In this document: positions 27,030 to 36,156 of the stretch, piece by piece
Layout of the letters: each line of letters begins with the position of its first letter
Position numbering within the stretch: the first letter of the stretch is position 1
From: Vagococcus xieshaowenii
GTDB lineage: Bacteria; Bacillota; Bacilli; Lactobacillales; Vagococcaceae
Reading direction: 5' to 3'
Length of the DNA stretch: 64,000 nt
Assembly: GCF_004792515.1 (NCBI RefSeq)
Contig: NZ_CP038865.1
Coordinates: 50,001 to 114,000, forward strand
Made by a program: the position numbers and the translations under genes
Notes under the pieces: model-generated
Told to the model about the DNA's origin: nothing
The model's database searches: none
The model's input: only the letters and a program-made list of their open reading frames with translations

Positions 27030-27761
27030 ATGAAAATAAGACTCGATAAAATGCTTAGCCATCTAGGTTATGGCAGTCGTAAAGAAGTAAAAAACTTATT
27101 GAAAAAACAAGAATTATTAGTCAATGGACAACGCGTGAAAGATGGGAAAGCGAGCATTGAAACAACCTCTGATCAGGTGACGCTAGCTGGAGAGGTGTTG
27201 GTATATGAAGCATTCGTCTATTATATGCTTCACAAACCTAAAGGCGTTATTTCAGCAACAGAAGACGCTCGTGAACGAACAGTCATCGATTTGTTGCGAC
27301 CAGAAGATTTAAGAGCAGGTATTTTTCCAGTGGGGCGATTAGATAAGGATACTACGGGGTTCTTGCTGTTAACCAATGATGGTAGCTTGGCGCATGATTT
27401 GTTATCACCAAAGAAAAAAGTACCGAAACGTTATTTAGCAACAGTTGACGGTCTTGTCACATCAAAAGATCAAGCATTGTTTGCAGAAGGTTTCGAAATT
27501 GATGGCCAAGAATGGGTGAAGCCAAGTCAGCTAGAGATTTTATCAGTAGACACGTCTCGTCAGCAGTCCCATATTGCATTAACGATTGTGGAAGGGAAAT
27601 TCCATCAAGTCAAACGTATGATGAAAACAGTCGGCAAAACAGTTATCGAATTGCATCGTGAATCAATGGGAGGCTTGACATTAGATCAAAATCTTAAACG
27701 CGGAGATTATCGTCAGCTAACCGAAAAAGAACTCGCCTTTCTAAAAGAAAAAGCAAATTAA
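27030..27761 (+). CDS. RsuA/RluB-family rRNA pseudouridine synthase
   Basis: 243 residues. An N-terminal S4 RNA-binding domain (MKIRLDKMLSHLGYGSRKEV to about 60) is followed by the catalytic domain with the essential Asp in GRLDKDTTGFLLLTNDG (about 100-116), YYMLHKPKGVIS, and HQVKRMMKTVGKTV near the C-terminus. It isomerises a specific uridine in 16S or 23S rRNA; small-subunit (RsuA) type is more likely but the target is not certain. Start ATG 27030 follows AGAGGGA. Confidence 0.9.
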   Translation: MKIRLDKMLSHLGYGSRKEVKNLLKKQELLVNGQRVKDGKASIETTSDQVTLAGEVLVYEAFVYYMLHKPKGVISATEDARERTVIDLLRPEDLRAGIFPVGRLDKDTTGFLLLTNDGSLAHDLLSPKKKVPKRYLATVDGLVTSKDQALFAEGFEIDGQEWVKPSQLEILSVDTSRQQSHIALTIVEGKFHQVKRMMKTVGKTVIELHRESMGGLTLDQNLKRGDYRQLTEKELAFLKEKAN

Positions 27762-27790
27762 TTGCAATATACCTTACCGGGGTATATGAT
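27762..27790 (+). promoter_or_regulatory. Promoter with embedded CsoR/CstR-type operator
   Basis: TTGCAA (27762-27767), 17 bases, TATGAT (27785-27790). Within the spacer lies the inverted repeat ATATACC (27767-27773) with GGTATAT (27781-27787) around a C/G-rich centre, the shape of CsoR-family operators. Binding by the CstR-like protein encoded at 29802 would occlude RNA polymerase and couple operon expression to persulfide levels. Confidence 0.75.
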
Positions 27791-27824
27791 TGATCCATAA
27801 AATAAAATATTAAGGAGAATGACG

Positions 27825-28136
27825 ATGTTTTTTTTCGATAAAACCCCAAGTGTTTCAGGAGAAACATTATTAAATAAATTAAAAGGAAAGCCTGTTATCA
27901 TTGATATTAGACAAGCAGATGCTTTCAATCAAGGTCATATTCCAGGTGCAAAAAATTTAAGTGCCGATCAAGCCGTTCAACAAACATTTAAAGAAGGTCA
28001 GGAAGTCTTTGTGGTTTGTTATGCAGGAATGAGTAGTCAATCAGTGGTAAAAAAATTAAACAAACAAGGTGTCGATGCGTATAGTGTTACTGGCGGAATG
28101 GGTGCTTGGAAAGGGCCGATGAAGGGTGGTAAATAA
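27825..28136 (+). CDS. Single-domain rhodanese sulfurtransferase
   Basis: 103 residues from ATG 27825; the ATG six bases earlier is only one base from the AAGGAG site and is unlikely. The rhodanese fold shows IIDIRQADAFNQGHIPGAKNL, the active-site loop VVCYAGMSSQSVV (catalytic Cys near 65) and SVTGGMGAWKG. It would carry sulfane sulfur as a Cys persulfide. It is the first gene of a three-gene sulfur operon; only three bases separate it from the CoA-disulfide reductase. Confidence 0.9.
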   Translation: MFFFDKTPSVSGETLLNKLKGKPVIIDIRQADAFNQGHIPGAKNLSADQAVQQTFKEGQEVFVVCYAGMSSQSVVKKLNKQGVDAYSVTGGMGAWKGPMKGGK

Positions 28137-28139
28137 GAA

Positions 28140-29786
28140 ATGAAAGTAGTTATTGTTGGTGGTGTTGCAGGTGGTATGTCCGCTGCGACGCGTCTAAGAC
28201 GTTTAGATGAAACAGCTGAGATTATCGTGCTAGATAAAGGCGATTATGTCTCATTTGCTAATTGTGGCTTACCTTACTATGTCTCTGGAGAAATTTCAGA
28301 ACGTTCAGATTTATTACTTAATACCCCGGAAGGTTTAAAAGCGCGCTTCAATTTGGATGTTCGCGTGAATAACGAAGTGATAGCGATTAACCGTGATGCA
28401 CGTACGGTAACAGTGAAGACACCGACAGGCGAGTATGAAGAAAGCTATGACAAACTATTATTGTCACCAGGTTCATCACCTGTCGTGCCCACGATTGCAG
28501 GTTATCAAGAGGCACGTAATGTCTTTACATTAAGAAATGTTGAAAATCTCGATGCCTTGATGAACTATCTCGATCATCATCAGCCTAAAAACGCGGTGGT
28601 AGTTGGAGCTGGTTTTATCGGATTAGAGATGGTTGAAAACTTGAAACTAAAAGGCCTTGACGTGACATTAATTGAAAAATCACCACACGTTTTACCGCCA
28701 CTTGATGAAGAGATGGCTGCCTATGTGTCACAAGAATTAGTGAAGCAAGGTGTTGATGTCCGTGTGAATACATCAGTTGTCGAAATATTAAATGACGGTC
28801 AGGCGGTTCGATTGGAAGATGGGACAGTCTTAGCGTCTGATGTGATTATTATGTCAGTGGGTGTTAAACCAGCGACGGATATTGCGAAAAAAGCTGGTTT
28901 AGCTTTGGGTATGCGTGAAGGCATATTAGTAAATGATACGTACCAAACGAGTGATGAGCATATCTATGCAGTAGGTGATGCGATTATTGTGAATAACCAG
29001 TTAACAAATGAAGAAGCGCTGATTTCCTTAGCGTCACCAGCAAATCGTCAAGGGCGTCAAGTAGCAGATGTTTTAGCGGGGAAAGCACGTCAAAATAAAG
29101 GTAGCATTGGGACGGCGATTGTACGTGTCTTTGACCTTAGTGCTGCGTCAACTGGCTTAACAGAACGCCAAGTTAAAGCTAGTGGCAAACCCTATCATGT
29201 GGTGCACACAAGAGGAAATGATCACGCCGGTTATTACCCTGGTGCGACGGCTATCACATTGAAGTTAATCTTCAACCCTGAAACAGGTGAACTGTACGGT
29301 GCCCAAGGTGTGGGTGCTAAAGGTGTAGATAAGCGCTTGGATGTCTTAGCCACAGCGATTAAAGCCGGATTGACAGTAGAAGATTTACCAGAATTAGAAC
29401 TGACTTACGCACCGCCATTTGGTGTTGCCAAAGACCCAGTCAACATGCTAGGGTATGTCGCGTTAAATGTAATGGAAGGTTTAACCGAAACGGTTCAATG
29501 GCATGAAGTCCCTGAAAAGCTAGCAACAGGTATGGTATTATTAGATGTAAGAAATGAAGGCGAATTGAGTAAAGGTAGATTTCCAAACAGTCTTAACATT
29601 CCACTAAACCAATTGCGTGAGCGCTTGGATGAGTTAGACAAGCAGACAACGTATATCGTGAGCTGTGCTAGTGGACAACGTAGTTACTTAGCAGAACGTC
29701 TACTAAAACAACATGGCGTGAAGGTTAAGAACTTAGATGGTTCATTTTTCCTTTATTCAACAGTTCGTCCAGAAGAATTAATTTAA
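28140..29786 (+). CDS. CoA-disulfide/CoA-persulfide reductase with C-terminal rhodanese domain
   Basis: 548 residues, the CoADR-Rhd architecture. FAD-binding GGVAGGMSAATRLRR (7-21), redox-active Cys42 in SFANCGLPYY, NAD(P)H-binding VVGAGFIGLEMVE (about 154-166), and YAVGDAI for the flavin. The dimerisation domain ends YAPPFGVAKDPVNMLGY. Residues about 455-548 are a rhodanese domain with catalytic Cys near 509 (IVSCASGQRSYLAERL). Such enzymes reduce CoA persulfide or polysulfide with NAD(P)H; in Enterococcus faecalis the homolog is under CstR control. The rhodanese at 27825 upstream and the CstR-like gene downstream support a role in reactive-sulfur clearance. Confidence 0.93.
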   Translation: MKVVIVGGVAGGMSAATRLRRLDETAEIIVLDKGDYVSFANCGLPYYVSGEISERSDLLLNTPEGLKARFNLDVRVNNEVIAINRDARTVTVKTPTGEYEESYDKLLLSPGSSPVVPTIAGYQEARNVFTLRNVENLDALMNYLDHHQPKNAVVVGAGFIGLEMVENLKLKGLDVTLIEKSPHVLPPLDEEMAAYVSQELVKQGVDVRVNTSVVEILNDGQAVRLEDGTVLASDVIIMSVGVKPATDIAKKAGLALGMREGILVNDTYQTSDEHIYAVGDAIIVNNQLTNEEALISLASPANRQGRQVADVLAGKARQNKGSIGTAIVRVFDLSAASTGLTERQVKASGKPYHVVHTRGNDHAGYYPGATAITLKLIFNPETGELYGAQGVGAKGVDKRLDVLATAIKAGLTVEDLPELELTYAPPFGVAKDPVNMLGYVALNVMEGLTETVQWHEVPEKLATGMVLLDVRNEGELSKGRFPNSLNIPLNQLRERLDELDKQTTYIVSCASGQRSYLAERLLKQHGVKVKNLDGSFFLYSTVRPEELI

Positions 29787-29801
29787 GAAAGAAGGTTAGC
29801 C

Positions 29802-30059
29802 ATGAAGTGCGATGAAAAAATCATGAACCGAATGAAACGTGCCGAAGGTCAAATGCGTGGGATTCAAAAGATGATGGAAGAAGGCAAAGAATGTTACGAC
29901 ATTATGATTCAATTGTCAGCGGTTCGTTCGAGTATTGAAAGTGTCATGGGCATTATGGTTGCCGAAAACATGAAAGATTGTTTTGAACACCCGCTTGACG
30001 ACAAAGAGTTACAAAGCGAAAAAATTGAGCAAGCGATGAAGATGATTAAAAAATTATAA
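29802..30059 (+). CDS. cstR: CstR-like persulfide-sensing repressor (CsoR/FrmR family)
   Basis: 85 residues, all-helical CsoR family. Cys31 (GKECYDIMIQLSAVRSS) and Cys60 (ENMKDC) are exactly where CstR has its reactive pair. The position four before Cys60, His in copper-sensing CsoR, is Asn here, so a Cu(I) site is incomplete. This points to persulfide or polysulfide sensing by disulfide or polysulfide bridging between subunits. Cys3 is an additional cysteine. It lies 15 bases downstream of the CoA-persulfide reductase and shares its operon; the operator at 27767-27787 is the likely target. Confidence 0.85.
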   Translation: MKCDEKIMNRMKRAEGQMRGIQKMMEEGKECYDIMIQLSAVRSSIESVMGIMVAENMKDCFEHPLDDKELQSEKIEQAMKMIKKL

Positions 30060-30074
30060 GCAACAGCCGATATA

Positions 30075-30119
30075 CCTCTCAAAAATGGGATGCACTCACT
30101 ATTTTTGAGGGGATTTTTT
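30075..30119 (+). terminator. Terminator of the sulfur operon
   Basis: CCTCTCAAAAAT (30075-30086) pairs with ATTTTTGAGGGG (30101-30112, one G-U), followed by TTTTTT. Confidence 0.85.
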
Positions 30120-30182
30120 GTGTAGAATAGCATTTATTCTTCCTGATTTATAGTATAATCAAGCCAACTAGGAGGTGAACGA

Positions 30183-31223
30183 ATGGCCAAAAAGAAACTA
30201 ATCGGTTGTCTAGTGTTGGTGATGTTATTAGTAGGTGGCGATTTCTTTTTTGCTCATAATGCGAGTAGATACGAAGAGCCGGTATTTAAAATCGAAAAAG
30301 TAAGGGAACTATCGAAGACGCCTACAATGTTTGAACAGACATTGACCGGACATTTATTAAATAAACAGAAGCAACCTTTGCAACTTACACATACGTATTA
30401 CTATTCTGAAGCAGATAGTGTGAAGTTAAACGTAGGTGATGTGGTATTTTTAGAAGATAATTTGCAAGCGGTGAGTCAAGTGAAGCGTGATCGTCAAACC
30501 TTTCGTTTGATTGGTTGTTTTTTATTAGTCTTGTATCTTTTTTCTAGTGCACAATTTGCGCGTAATATTGCAATTATTGTACTAAATACAGTGGCGTTTG
30601 TATTGATTGCAAAGTATATGAGCCAAAAGGGTGGTTCGTTGATTGGTGCCATGGTGTTGTATAGTTTCGTCTCCGTTGCGTTGACGAGTCTCTTTATTAA
30701 TCGACAGTTTAAGAAGAGAATGGCGATTTTTTTAAGTACGATAGGTGGAACGTTTTTAGCTTGGGGAATAGCATTAGGCGTTTTATATGTTACCCATCAC
30801 GGTGGCTTACGTTATGAAGAGATGGGGATCGTCACACGTCCTTATCGCTCTGTTTATTATGCCTCTTTGTTGATTGGAACATTAGGAGCCACGACAGATA
30901 TTGCTGTGACCATCTTGTCAACAATCGGTGAAGTGCTGGAGCAACAACCAAAAGCCGATGTTAAAACCCTTTATAAAGTAAGTCGCAATGTCGGACAAAA
31001 TATCCTTGGACCAATGACGAATGTGCTGTTTTTTGTTTGCCTAAGTGAGATTATTCCTATGAGTCTCTTATATTTAGAAAACGGTTGGACGTACCAAACA
31101 ACGTTTAGCAGTTTGATATCATTAGAACTCTTTCGCGCGCTAACGGGTGGATTAGGCATTGCATTAACGATTCCATTAAGTGTCTTAGTCGGTTCGCAAC
31201 TATTGCGAGGTGATAATCAATGA
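30183..31223 (+). CDS. YibE/F-family membrane protein, larger subunit
   Basis: 346 residues. There is one N-terminal hydrophobic segment (LIGCLVLVMLLVGGDFFF), an extracytoplasmic beta domain (about 25-110, containing LNVGDVVFLEDN), then about seven membrane helices. The conserved YibE/F sequence TLGATTDIAVTILSTIGEVLEQ is at about 237-258. The family is a predicted multi-helix transporter of unknown substrate, nearly always encoded as a pair. ATG 30183 follows AGGAGGTG. Its stop overlaps the next gene by four bases (ATGA). Confidence 0.85.
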   Translation: MAKKKLIGCLVLVMLLVGGDFFFAHNASRYEEPVFKIEKVRELSKTPTMFEQTLTGHLLNKQKQPLQLTHTYYYSEADSVKLNVGDVVFLEDNLQAVSQVKRDRQTFRLIGCFLLVLYLFSSAQFARNIAIIVLNTVAFVLIAKYMSQKGGSLIGAMVLYSFVSVALTSLFINRQFKKRMAIFLSTIGGTFLAWGIALGVLYVTHHGGLRYEEMGIVTRPYRSVYYASLLIGTLGATTDIAVTILSTIGEVLEQQPKADVKTLYKVSRNVGQNILGPMTNVLFFVCLSEIIPMSLLYLENGWTYQTTFSSLISLELFRALTGGLGIALTIPLSVLVGSQLLRGDNQ

Positions 31224-31978
31224 GTGCTATCGGTGTATTAGCCCTTATTCTAATGATGGTGGTATTAGTAGTTGGCGGCAAAAAAGGGGTCTTTGCTCTA
31301 ATGAATTTAAGTTTTAATTTATTGAGTATTTTACTTGTTATTTGGCTGATGACAAAAGGTTTCCCACTTGCGATGGTGATTGGTTTATTTGCGTTAGTTA
31401 CCTTATTTAATAACTTTTTTATGTTTAATCAAGAAATTGATGCGTATTATACAAAAGTCAGCGCTTCGGCTTCGGGCATCATTATTGTATTAATGACATG
31501 TTTGTTGCCGGTAATATTGACGTCGTTTAATAGTTATGGGTTTGCTGCAGAAGAGTTAGAAGAACTAGGGGCTTTTTCTCTAGATGTACTGGTGAATTAC
31601 CGTGAAATATTTACGGTCTTAGTCATTGTCGCCATGATTGGGGCAGTGATTGACGCTTCGATTGCGGTAGCCAGTGCTATGGCAGAGATGGAAGCAGAAC
31701 ATCCTGAGATGACCAGTAGGGAGTTGTTTCACTCAGGTATCAGAATTGGTCGTGATATTGTATCAACTACGATGACAACGTTGCTGTTGGCTTTTTTTGG
31801 TAATTATTTAGGTGTGTTGTTTTTTGTACTTGATTTTCACTATGGTCTGCAGTATTTGCTAAACGCGCAATTAGTCGTCAGTCAGCTCGTGGTCATGTTT
31901 TTATCAGCGATAGGCACATTACTGACCTTACCCCTTACCGCTTATTTGTATATAAAAATGAAAAAGACTACTAAATGA
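31220..31978 (+). CDS. YibE/F-family membrane protein, smaller subunit
   Basis: 252 residues, about six to seven membrane helices, lacking the N-terminal extracytoplasmic domain of its partner. The shared family segment is MIGAVIDASIAVASAMAEM (about 139-157). This is homologous to TLGATTDIAVTILSTIGEV in the upstream protein, so the two genes look like an ancient duplication. The four-base overlap suggests translational coupling and a heteromeric complex. Substrate unknown. Confidence 0.85.
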   Translation: MSAIGVLALILMMVVLVVGGKKGVFALMNLSFNLLSILLVIWLMTKGFPLAMVIGLFALVTLFNNFFMFNQEIDAYYTKVSASASGIIIVLMTCLLPVILTSFNSYGFAAEELEELGAFSLDVLVNYREIFTVLVIVAMIGAVIDASIAVASAMAEMEAEHPEMTSRELFHSGIRIGRDIVSTTMTTLLLAFFGNYLGVLFFVLDFHYGLQYLLNAQLVVSQLVVMFLSAIGTLLTLPLTAYLYIKMKKTTK

Positions 31979-31999
31979 TAGAGAGGAATGAACGATATA

Positions 32000-32887
32000 A
32001 TGGAAGTAGCTTATTATCGCTTTGATGTGTTTAGCCAGGAGCCTAATAAAGGTAATCCAGCTGGGGTTGTTTATTGTGATGAGGGGGTGTCTACCGAAAA
32101 AATGCAACAAGTAGCTAAAGTAATTGGTTTTAGTGAAACAATTTTTATATTGCCGTCAGAAATTGCCACGTTCCGTTTGCGTTTTTTTAGTCCAGGAAGT
32201 GAGATGCCCTTGTGTGGCCATGGAACTATCGCGGCAGTTACTCTTTGGTGCCAATCGCAGTCTGATAAAGTGTTGGAGGAACTAACGGTTGAAACGATAG
32301 CAGGTTGTTTGACGATTGGTGTACAGATTCAATCGGGTACTGTTCAAGTAACGATGAAGCAGGCGGCTCCACAATTCCAACCCTTTGAAGGGGATGTCAA
32401 TGCTTTAGTGAACAATTTAGGGATATCAGTTAATGATTTGGATGAACGTTATCCTATTATGTACGGAAGTACGGGTTCATGGACGTTAATTGTCCCAGTT
32501 AAAGGGCTAGCCGTGATGAAAAAGATGCAACCGAACAATCAACAATTCCCAGAGGTGTTACAAAATTTCCCACAAGCGTCAGTGCATCCTATATGTTTTG
32601 AAAGCTATCATGATGATAGTCTGATGCATGGTCGACATTTTTCAGGTGCGGGGACAGGGACGATTGAAGACCCGGTGACAGGTACTGCCAGTGGTGTCAT
32701 GGGAGCTTATTATTATCAATTTGTTACGCACAATAAGAGCTTACCTTTGAAGATGAACGTGGAACAAGGACAAGAAATGGGGAAAGATGGCCAACTATCT
32801 GTGCTACTAGAAAGACTAGCGGATACGCTAACTATCAGCATTCAAGGACAAGCCTTACTTGTTTCCAAAGAATTGTTAAAACTTTAA
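32000..32887 (+). CDS. PhzF-family isomerase/epimerase-like protein
   Basis: About 295 residues with the two-lobed diaminopimelate-epimerase-like fold. Family landmarks are FDVFSQEPNKGNPAGVVY, the putative catalytic Glu in IGFSETIFI, SPGSEMPLCGHGTIAA, and EDPVTGTASGVMGAYY. I start at ATG 32000, which gives the normal PhzF N-terminus. The in-frame ATG at 31988 is one base from GAGAGG, too close for good initiation, although 32000 is somewhat far (12 bases). Physiological substrate unknown; phenazine synthesis itself is not implied. It may be cotranscribed with the YibE/F pair. Confidence 0.8.
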   Translation: MEVAYYRFDVFSQEPNKGNPAGVVYCDEGVSTEKMQQVAKVIGFSETIFILPSEIATFRLRFFSPGSEMPLCGHGTIAAVTLWCQSQSDKVLEELTVETIAGCLTIGVQIQSGTVQVTMKQAAPQFQPFEGDVNALVNNLGISVNDLDERYPIMYGSTGSWTLIVPVKGLAVMKKMQPNNQQFPEVLQNFPQASVHPICFESYHDDSLMHGRHFSGAGTGTIEDPVTGTASGVMGAYYYQFVTHNKSLPLKMNVEQGQEMGKDGQLSVLLERLADTLTISIQGQALLVSKELLKL

Positions 32888-32959
32888 ATAAAACCAACGA
32901 ATAACGCTAATCTAGCGTATAATAAAAATATAATAATATGTATAAAGGATGTAAAAAAA

Positions 32960-33493
32960 ATGGAAAAAATTAGAGGATTTGAAGTAGTAAGTCACTATCA
33001 AGGACAAGTGAATTTACCTGTTCGCGCAACAAAAGGCGCAGCGGGTTATGATTTTGAGGCCGCAACTGATATCGTGATTCCAAGCATTTGGAAATTAGGT
33101 GTCGCAACCGCTTTAAAAGCAATGCTGAACAAAGAACAATTTGTAGCCGATGAAGCGACACAAAAACAACTAAAACCAACGCTTATTCCGACAGGGATTA
33201 AAGCGTACATGGGCGAAAATGAATATTTACAACTAACCAATCGCTCAAGTAATCCTTTAAAAAACTATTTATGGTTAGCCAACGGTGTAGGGGTGATTGA
33301 CAGTGATTATTACGGCAATCCCGATAATGAAGGACACATCATGTTTCAACTGTTGAATTTCGGTTTAATGGACAAAAAAATCGCTAAAGGAGACCGTATT
33401 GGTCAAGGGATTTTCTTACCATTTTTAAAAGCAGATCAAGACGTTACTTTAGGCGAGCGAACAGGTGGTTTTGGTTCTTCTGGCCAACGCTAA
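32960..33493 (+). CDS. dut: dUTP diphosphatase
   Basis: 177 residues of the trimeric dUTPase family, which hydrolyses dUTP to dUMP and keeps uracil out of DNA. The five motifs are present: GAAGYDFEAATD, TNRSSNPLKN (a variant of motif 2), GVIDSDYYGNPDNEG, KGDRIGQGIF, and the C-terminal ERTGGFGSSGQR. It is longer than the usual 140-150 because of an insert between motifs 1 and 2 (about residues 43-75), a form seen in lactobacilli-enterococci. A 5-bp dyad (CGCTAATCTAGCG, 32905-32917) abuts a TATAAT at 32918-32923 just upstream. radA follows, a common arrangement. Confidence 0.9.
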   Translation: MEKIRGFEVVSHYQGQVNLPVRATKGAAGYDFEAATDIVIPSIWKLGVATALKAMLNKEQFVADEATQKQLKPTLIPTGIKAYMGENEYLQLTNRSSNPLKNYLWLANGVGVIDSDYYGNPDNEGHIMFQLLNFGLMDKKIAKGDRIGQGIFLPFLKADQDVTLGERTGGFGSSGQR

Positions 33494-33612
33494 CATTTAA
33501 GTCTGATTTAAGCCAGATTATTTAAGATAATCATAAAAGACCAACCAAAGACCGAGGAAACAACGTGGTTTTATGGTAAAATATAGACAGTGATCACAAG
33601 GAGGAGAAGTTA

Positions 33613-34983
33613 GTGGCTAAAAAAGCAAAAACGCATTTTGAATGTCAGGCGTGTGGCTATATTTCGCCTCAATATTTAGGCCGTTGCCCAAATTGTGGTA
33701 CGTGGAACGAAATGATGGAAGTGAAAGTTCAAGAAGAATCTGCTCGTAACAGTCGTGTCGATATGACCGGAAAGCAAGCAAAACCGCAAACATTGGGTGA
33801 AGTGGCCACCAATAAAACACCACGCGTTAAAACGCAAATGGATGAGTTGAATCGTGTCCTAGGTGGTGGTGTAGTGCCGGGTTCTTTAGTATTAATTGGA
33901 GGAGATCCAGGAATAGGGAAATCCACATTATTGCTACAAGTATCACAACAATTGCATTTATCTGGAGGTAAAGTGCTCTATGTCTCAGGAGAAGAAAGCG
34001 CGGAACAAATTAAAATGCGTGCCGAGCGTTTGAATGTAGAGGGCAATGACTTCTATGTCTATCCTGAAACCGACATGTCCTTAATTAGCCAAACCATTGA
34101 AACATTGAAACCTGATTACGTCATTATTGATTCAATTCAAACGATGATGCAACCAGAGATTAGCAGTGCTTCAGGTAGCGTGAGTCAAGTGCGTGAAACC
34201 ACAGCAGAATTAATGAAGATTGCCAAAAGTAATCGAATTGCTATTTTTATCGTAGGACACGTGACGAAAGAAGGTGCGTTAGCGGGACCTAGAATGCTAG
34301 AGCATATGGTCGATACTGTTCTTTACTTTGAAGGGGATCGTCATCATACGTTTAGAATTTTAAGAGCAGTTAAAAATCGTTTTGGATCAACAAATGAAAT
34401 TGGCATTTTTGAGATGCAAGAACGTGGATTAGTAGAAGTGACCAATCCTTCAGAAGTCTTTTTGGAAGAACGTCTAGATGGGGCAACAGGTTCAGCGATT
34501 GTTGTGTCAATGGAAGGGAGTCGTCCGATACTAGCCGAAGTTCAAGCGTTAGTCAGTCCAACTTTGTTTGGTAACGCAAGACGAACCGCAACAGGCTTAG
34601 ATTATAACCGCGTCACTTTGATTATGGCTGTTCTAGAAAAACGAGCAGGCTTATTATTACAAAATCAAGACGCCTACTTAAAAGCCGCAGGTGGTGTGAA
34701 GTTGGATGAACCAGCGATTGATTTGGCGATTGCGATGAGTATTGCTTCAAGCTACAAAGACAAGGGAACTGATGCGACGGAATGTTTTATTGGAGAAATT
34801 GGATTGACCGGTGAAATTCGTCGGGTTAATCGTATTGACCACCGTGTCAAAGAAGCACAAAAGTTAGGGTTTAAAAAAGTATACGTGCCAGTGAATAACT
34901 TACATGGTTGGGAGCCACCAACAACGATTGAAGTAATTGGTATTTCAACGATTAGTGAAGCATTGAAACGTGTCTTTGGATAG
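33613..34983 (+). CDS. radA: DNA repair/recombination ATPase RadA (Sms)
   Basis: 456 residues, typical length. An N-terminal C4 zinc finger (FECQACGY and [11 protein letters not shown]) is followed by a RecA-like ATPase with Walker [11 protein letters not shown] (about 97-106), Walker [11 protein letters not shown], the Rad[12 protein letters not shown] motif (about 256-266), and a C-terminal Lon-protease-like domain. It promotes branch migration in recombination. GTG start at 33613 with GAGGAGAAG upstream. It is the head of a radA-yacL-gltX run as in many Firmicutes; 21 bases separate it from yacL. Confidence 0.96.
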   Translation: MAKKAKTHFECQACGYISPQYLGRCPNCGTWNEMMEVKVQEESARNSRVDMTGKQAKPQTLGEVATNKTPRVKTQMDELNRVLGGGVVPGSLVLIGGDPGIGKSTLLLQVSQQLHLSGGKVLYVSGEESAEQIKMRAERLNVEGNDFYVYPETDMSLISQTIETLKPDYVIIDSIQTMMQPEISSASGSVSQVRETTAELMKIAKSNRIAIFIVGHVTKEGALAGPRMLEHMVDTVLYFEGDRHHTFRILRAVKNRFGSTNEIGIFEMQERGLVEVTNPSEVFLEERLDGATGSAIVVSMEGSRPILAEVQALVSPTLFGNARRTATGLDYNRVTLIMAVLEKRAGLLLQNQDAYLKAAGGVKLDEPAIDLAIAMSIASSYKDKGTDATECFIGEIGLTGEIRRVNRIDHRVKEAQKLGFKKVYVPVNNLHGWEPPTTIEVIGISTISEALKRVFG

Positions 34984-35004
34984 AAAGGAGGAGAGGTTAC
35001 ACGT

Positions 35005-36108
35005 ATGAAGAAAGTTTATCACACGATTTTAACTATTCTTGGTGGAGGGATTGGTGTTAGTCTTTTACCAGAAATTTGGGAAGGACTAGGCTTGGATGGT
35101 AATAGATATGTTGATAATTTTATCGTCAATAGTTTAATTGGTGCAGGATTATTTTATTTATTATCACTTTTAACAGGGAATAGGTTTATTTCGCAGTACA
35201 AAAAACTAGAAGAAACGATTAGCAAAAAAAGTTCTCAGTATTTATTATTTGGTTCAATTGGTGCCATTATTGGGTTATTATTAGGGGTACTGATGTCTGT
35301 TCCGTTTTACAATATGGAAATCAAATTAATTCGTGATATTATTCCAGCACTTATTTTATTAACATTAGGTTTCTTAGGTTTTCGTATTGGGACAACTAAA
35401 ATGGACGATTGGCGTAAATTATTTATGCCAAAGAATAAAAAGAATGCCGATGATGTTTTGGAACGTAAGGTAGATGAAACATTTAGGAAGTACAAAATTT
35501 TAGATACAAGTGTTATTATAGATGGGCGTATTTATGATATTGCCAAAACAGGTTTTGTCGAAGGGACGCTATTGATTCCTAACTTTGTATTATATGAATT
35601 ACAATACATTGCCGATTCAGGAGATAGCTTGAAACGAGTTCGTGGACGCCGAGGCTTAGACATTTTGAATGCTCTACAAAAAGAAGAAAGCGTCGATGTG
35701 GAGATGTATGACGGTGATTTTGAAGATATTACCGAAGTGGATAGTAAATTAATTCGTTTAGCGAAACTTTTAGATGGTGTTTTGGTCACAAACGATTATA
35801 ATTTAAATAAGGTCTCTGAATTCCAAAACGTGCCGGTGTTGAATATCAATGCCTTGGCTAATGCGGTGAAACCTGTTGTCATTCCTGGTGAGAACATGCG
35901 CGTCAAAGTAGTAAAAGCCGGGACAGAACGTCAACAAGGGGTAGCCTATTTAGATGATGGGACAATGATTGTTGTCGAAGATGGACAACATTACATGAAC
36001 AAAGAAATCGAAGTAGTCGTGACAAGTGCGTTACAAACTGCCGCTGGTCGTATGATTTTTGCCAAACCAGTTCACGCTCAACGAAGTATTATGGAAGAAA
36101 ATAAATAA
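35005..36108 (+). CDS. yacL: Membrane PIN/TRAM-domain protein YacL
   Basis: 367 residues. Four membrane helices span about 5-130, followed by a PIN-like nuclease domain beginning KILDTSVIIDGRIYDIAKTGF (about 168-188), with acidic residues at LDTSV, ELQY and VTNDYNLNKVSEF. The C-terminal TRAM domain (about 290-350) shows VKVVKAGTERQQGVAYLDDGTMIVVEDG. The family is a conserved Firmicutes predicted membrane-bound ribonuclease of uncertain role. It lies between radA and gltX, the standard neighbourhood. Confidence 0.92.
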   Translation: MKKVYHTILTILGGGIGVSLLPEIWEGLGLDGNRYVDNFIVNSLIGAGLFYLLSLLTGNRFISQYKKLEETISKKSSQYLLFGSIGAIIGLLLGVLMSVPFYNMEIKLIRDIIPALILLTLGFLGFRIGTTKMDDWRKLFMPKNKKNADDVLERKVDETFRKYKILDTSVIIDGRIYDIAKTGFVEGTLLIPNFVLYELQYIADSGDSLKRVRGRRGLDILNALQKEESVDVEMYDGDFEDITEVDSKLIRLAKLLDGVLVTNDYNLNKVSEFQNVPVLNINALANAVKPVVIPGENMRVKVVKAGTERQQGVAYLDDGTMIVVEDGQHYMNKEIEVVVTSALQTAAGRMIFAKPVHAQRSIMEENK

Positions 36109-36156
36109 TTAATACATTTATTTAAAAAAATGTTTTTTGAAGAAAGGATAATTAAC

